DNA of 64,000 bases from Paraburkholderia youngii (GTDB taxonomy: Bacteria; Pseudomonadota; Gammaproteobacteria; Burkholderiales; Burkholderiaceae). Below are positions 62,863 to 64,000 of this stretch, piece after piece (position 1 is the first letter of the stretch; every line of letters begins with the position of its first letter). Below the pieces are notes generated by a model that saw only the letters and a list, made by a program, of their open reading frames with translations, had not been told where the DNA came from and did no database searches. Made by a program: the position numbers and the translations under genes. Location: NCBI RefSeq assembly GCF_013366925.1, contig NZ_JAALDK010000001.1, positions 1,371,089 through 1,435,088 on the forward strand, written 5' to 3'.

Positions 62863-63204
62863 ATGTTGGACTGGATCGATTACCGCAAGGAACTGTTCGG
62901 CCGTATCGGCGAAATGTCGAAGCTCGCGCCGGACAGCGTAAAGGCGTATCAGGCGATGTCGAATGCCGGTCAGAAGACCGATCTGCTCGGAGCGAAAACG
63001 CGCGAGCTGATTGCGCTCGCGGTCGCGGTGAGCCTGCGCTGTGACGGCTGTATCACGGTCCATACGGCCGAGGCGCTGAAGCACGGCGCGACCCGCGAGG
63101 AAATCGCCGAAGCGCTCGGCGTCGCGATGGCGGTCAACGCGGGCGCGACGCTGGTGTACTCGGCGCGCACGCTGGACGCGGTCGCCGCGCATGCGCAGGG
63201 GTAA
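62863..63204 (+). CDS. Carboxymuconolactone decarboxylase-family, AhpD-like protein
   Basis: 113 aa. ATG follows AAGGAG. The AhpD signature Glu-x11-Cys-x2-Cys-x3-His is exact: Glu48, Cys60, Cys63, His67 (SLRCDGCITVH). So a disulfide-reductase/peroxidase role is more likely than decarboxylation. Divergent from an AraC regulator. Confidence 0.92.
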   Translation: MLDWIDYRKELFGRIGEMSKLAPDSVKAYQAMSNAGQKTDLLGAKTRELIALAVAVSLRCDGCITVHTAEALKHGATREEIAEALGVAMAVNAGATLVYSARTLDAVAAHAQG

Positions 63205-63253
63205 GCGAGTCGATGATGAGCCGGGGCGCTCGCCAAGTCGGCGTGCCTCGTAA

Positions 63254-63292
63254 CGCGCCGCATCGACCGATCATGTTCGGCGATGCGGCGCG
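63254..63292 (+). terminator. Hairpin after the AhpD-like gene
   Basis: 12-bp inverted repeat CGCGCCGCATCG / CGATGCGGCGCG with a 15-base loop, then GGCCTTTG. It can end the AhpD-like transcript (plus) or the porin transcript (minus). Confidence 0.55.
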
Positions 63293-63348
63293 CGGCCTTT
63301 GTTGAAGCGATTGATGAAGCGAGTATCAGCCAGCCGCGCGACCTTTCC

Positions 63349-64000
63349 TCAGAACTGGATTGTCGTGCGCAAGCCGAGAACCGCTTCGTTCCTGATGCGC
63401 TGGGACGAATCGTCCGGGTCCGGAATCCCGCCGCCCGGCCGCCAGAAGTACTGGAAGTCCGCTTGCAGCATCCACCACGGCGCGACCTGGTATTGATAAG
63501 TGGCTTCGAGCACCGTCTCCGCGCTGCGTGACGGATAGCCCGGCGTGTACAGCGCCTGCGCGCTCGCCAGATTCTGCGCGTGAGAACCGATCTTTGCATA
63601 GCCGAGCGCAAGCCCGACCACATCGTTGTCGCGCCCCTTGAACGGCGCCTTGAGTGTGACGCCCGCGTTGACGCCGAGATCGACCAGATTGCGATCGCCC
63701 GGCGCACCCATGATGCGGGCGAACACGCCGACCGACTGCGGACTGTCGGGGCCCGCGCGCCACACCATCTGGTCGGCAACCGCGTAGAAGCTGTAGTTGC
63801 CGCGATGATTCGTCGGCATGCCGTTGCTCGCCGGATTCGCCAGCGACAGGCCGCCGGTGTCGAAACCCTGATCCGCGAAGTGGTTGCTGTTGTACCAGAA
63901 GCCAAGCTTGTAGGTGCCCGGCAGGCCAGCCGGCCTCGGATCGGAAGGATTCGCCGACGGCTGGTTGATCGCGTACTGCAGTTCGCCGATCACGAGCGCG
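63349..64000 (-). CDS. Carbohydrate-selective porin OprB, 5' end outside window
   Basis: The C-terminal about 217 residues of an OprB-type beta-barrel; the frame continues past the right edge. Recognisable: LPGTYKLGFWYNSNHFADQ, SFYAVADQMVWR, VGVFARIMGAPGDRNLVDLGVNAGV, ATYQYQVAPWWMLQADFQYFWRPGGGIPDP and a final GLRTTIQF ending in phenylalanine for outer-membrane insertion. Lets sugars diffuse across the outer membrane; the partner genes are not visible. Confidence 0.9.
   Translation of the reverse strand, partial: ALVIGELQYAINQPSANPSDPRPAGLPGTYKLGFWYNSNHFADQGFDTGGLSLANPASNGMPTNHRGNYSFYAVADQMVWRAGPDSPQSVGVFARIMGAPGDRNLVDLGVNAGVTLKAPFKGRDNDVVGLALGYAKIGSHAQNLASAQALYTPGYPSRSAETVLEATYQYQVAPWWMLQADFQYFWRPGGGIPDPDDSSQRIRNEAVLGLRTTIQF

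Noticed and set aside
1..64000. CRISPR arrays, insertion sequences, prophage, tRNA or rRNA genes
   Set aside because: No repeat-spacer structure, transposase, phage gene or RNA gene signature was found on either strand.

Overview
The window is about 65% GC with dense, short-spaced operons. Its gene repertoire (ACC deaminase with an Lrp-type regulator, LutABC lactate oxidation, AhpC/AhpF, NAMPT-type NAD salvage, MocR- and PrpR-type regulators, carbohydrate porin) points to a beta-proteobacterium of the family Burkholderiaceae, most likely Paraburkholderia. I see no rRNA or tRNA gene, CRISPR array, insertion sequence or prophage. Genes at both ends run out of the window.

Layout. 1-6980: a hybrid sensor kinase (cut at the left edge), large-subunit catalase KatE, an outer-membrane MipA/OmpV protein and membrane-anchored MsrA. 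7137-11101: acdR/acdS divergent pair, a LysR regulator divergent from a pirin, and DoxX. 11212-13541: ahpC-ahpF with an upstream OxyR-type box. 13691-16797: a PrpR-like sigma-54 activator divergent from an isocitrate-lyase-family enzyme, with three abutting 12-bp operators and a -24/-12 promoter. 17042-20404: MFS pump, acetyltransferase, prolyl-hydroxylase-like enzyme, NTF2-like protein. 20693-23179: nadV - nifQ-like - modE-like cluster. 23298-27708: CpaE/TadZ-like ATPase and a VpsR-like sigma-54 activator separated by 1.3 kb of mostly non-coding DNA. 28129-34854: MscS channel, then a FAN1 nuclease/XPD-type helicase operon behind a LexA box. 34892-41751: lutABC, an inserted LacI/TIM-barrel/Gfo-Idh sugar module, and a FadR-type regulator. 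41847-46969: serine carboxypeptidase, ferritin-like protein, sulfotransferase, AruH-like aminotransferase. 47135-56783: a stand-alone second rpoN and a block of small stress-type genes (BON, PA2169-like, glycine zipper, DUF1488, DUF4142, PfpI/DJ-1, acidic disordered protein, topoisomerase IB, PRC-barrel, DUF3175). 56910-64000: amino-acid-type binding protein and D-amino-acid-dehydrogenase-like oxidoreductase opposite a MocR regulator, FUSC protein, AraC regulator opposite an AhpD-like protein, and an OprB porin cut by the right edge.

Main new observation. Reading the intergenic DNA, I find a series of -24/-12 (sigma-54) promoter sequences with exact 12-bp GG-to-GC spacing, correctly oriented a short distance upstream of rpoN itself, katE, topoisomerase IB, the PfpI-DUF4142-DUF1488-glycine-zipper operon, the acidic protein, a small secreted protein, the PRC-barrel/DUF3175 pair and, less perfectly, the BON and PA2169-like genes. 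One further site drives an apparently non-coding stretch ending in a strong hairpin (candidate small RNA), and another lies on the CpaE side of the VpsR-like activator gene. Functions like these are usually under RpoS-type control in other proteobacteria. The window therefore suggests a self-activating, RpoN2-dependent stress regulon. This is inference from sequence and needs expression data.
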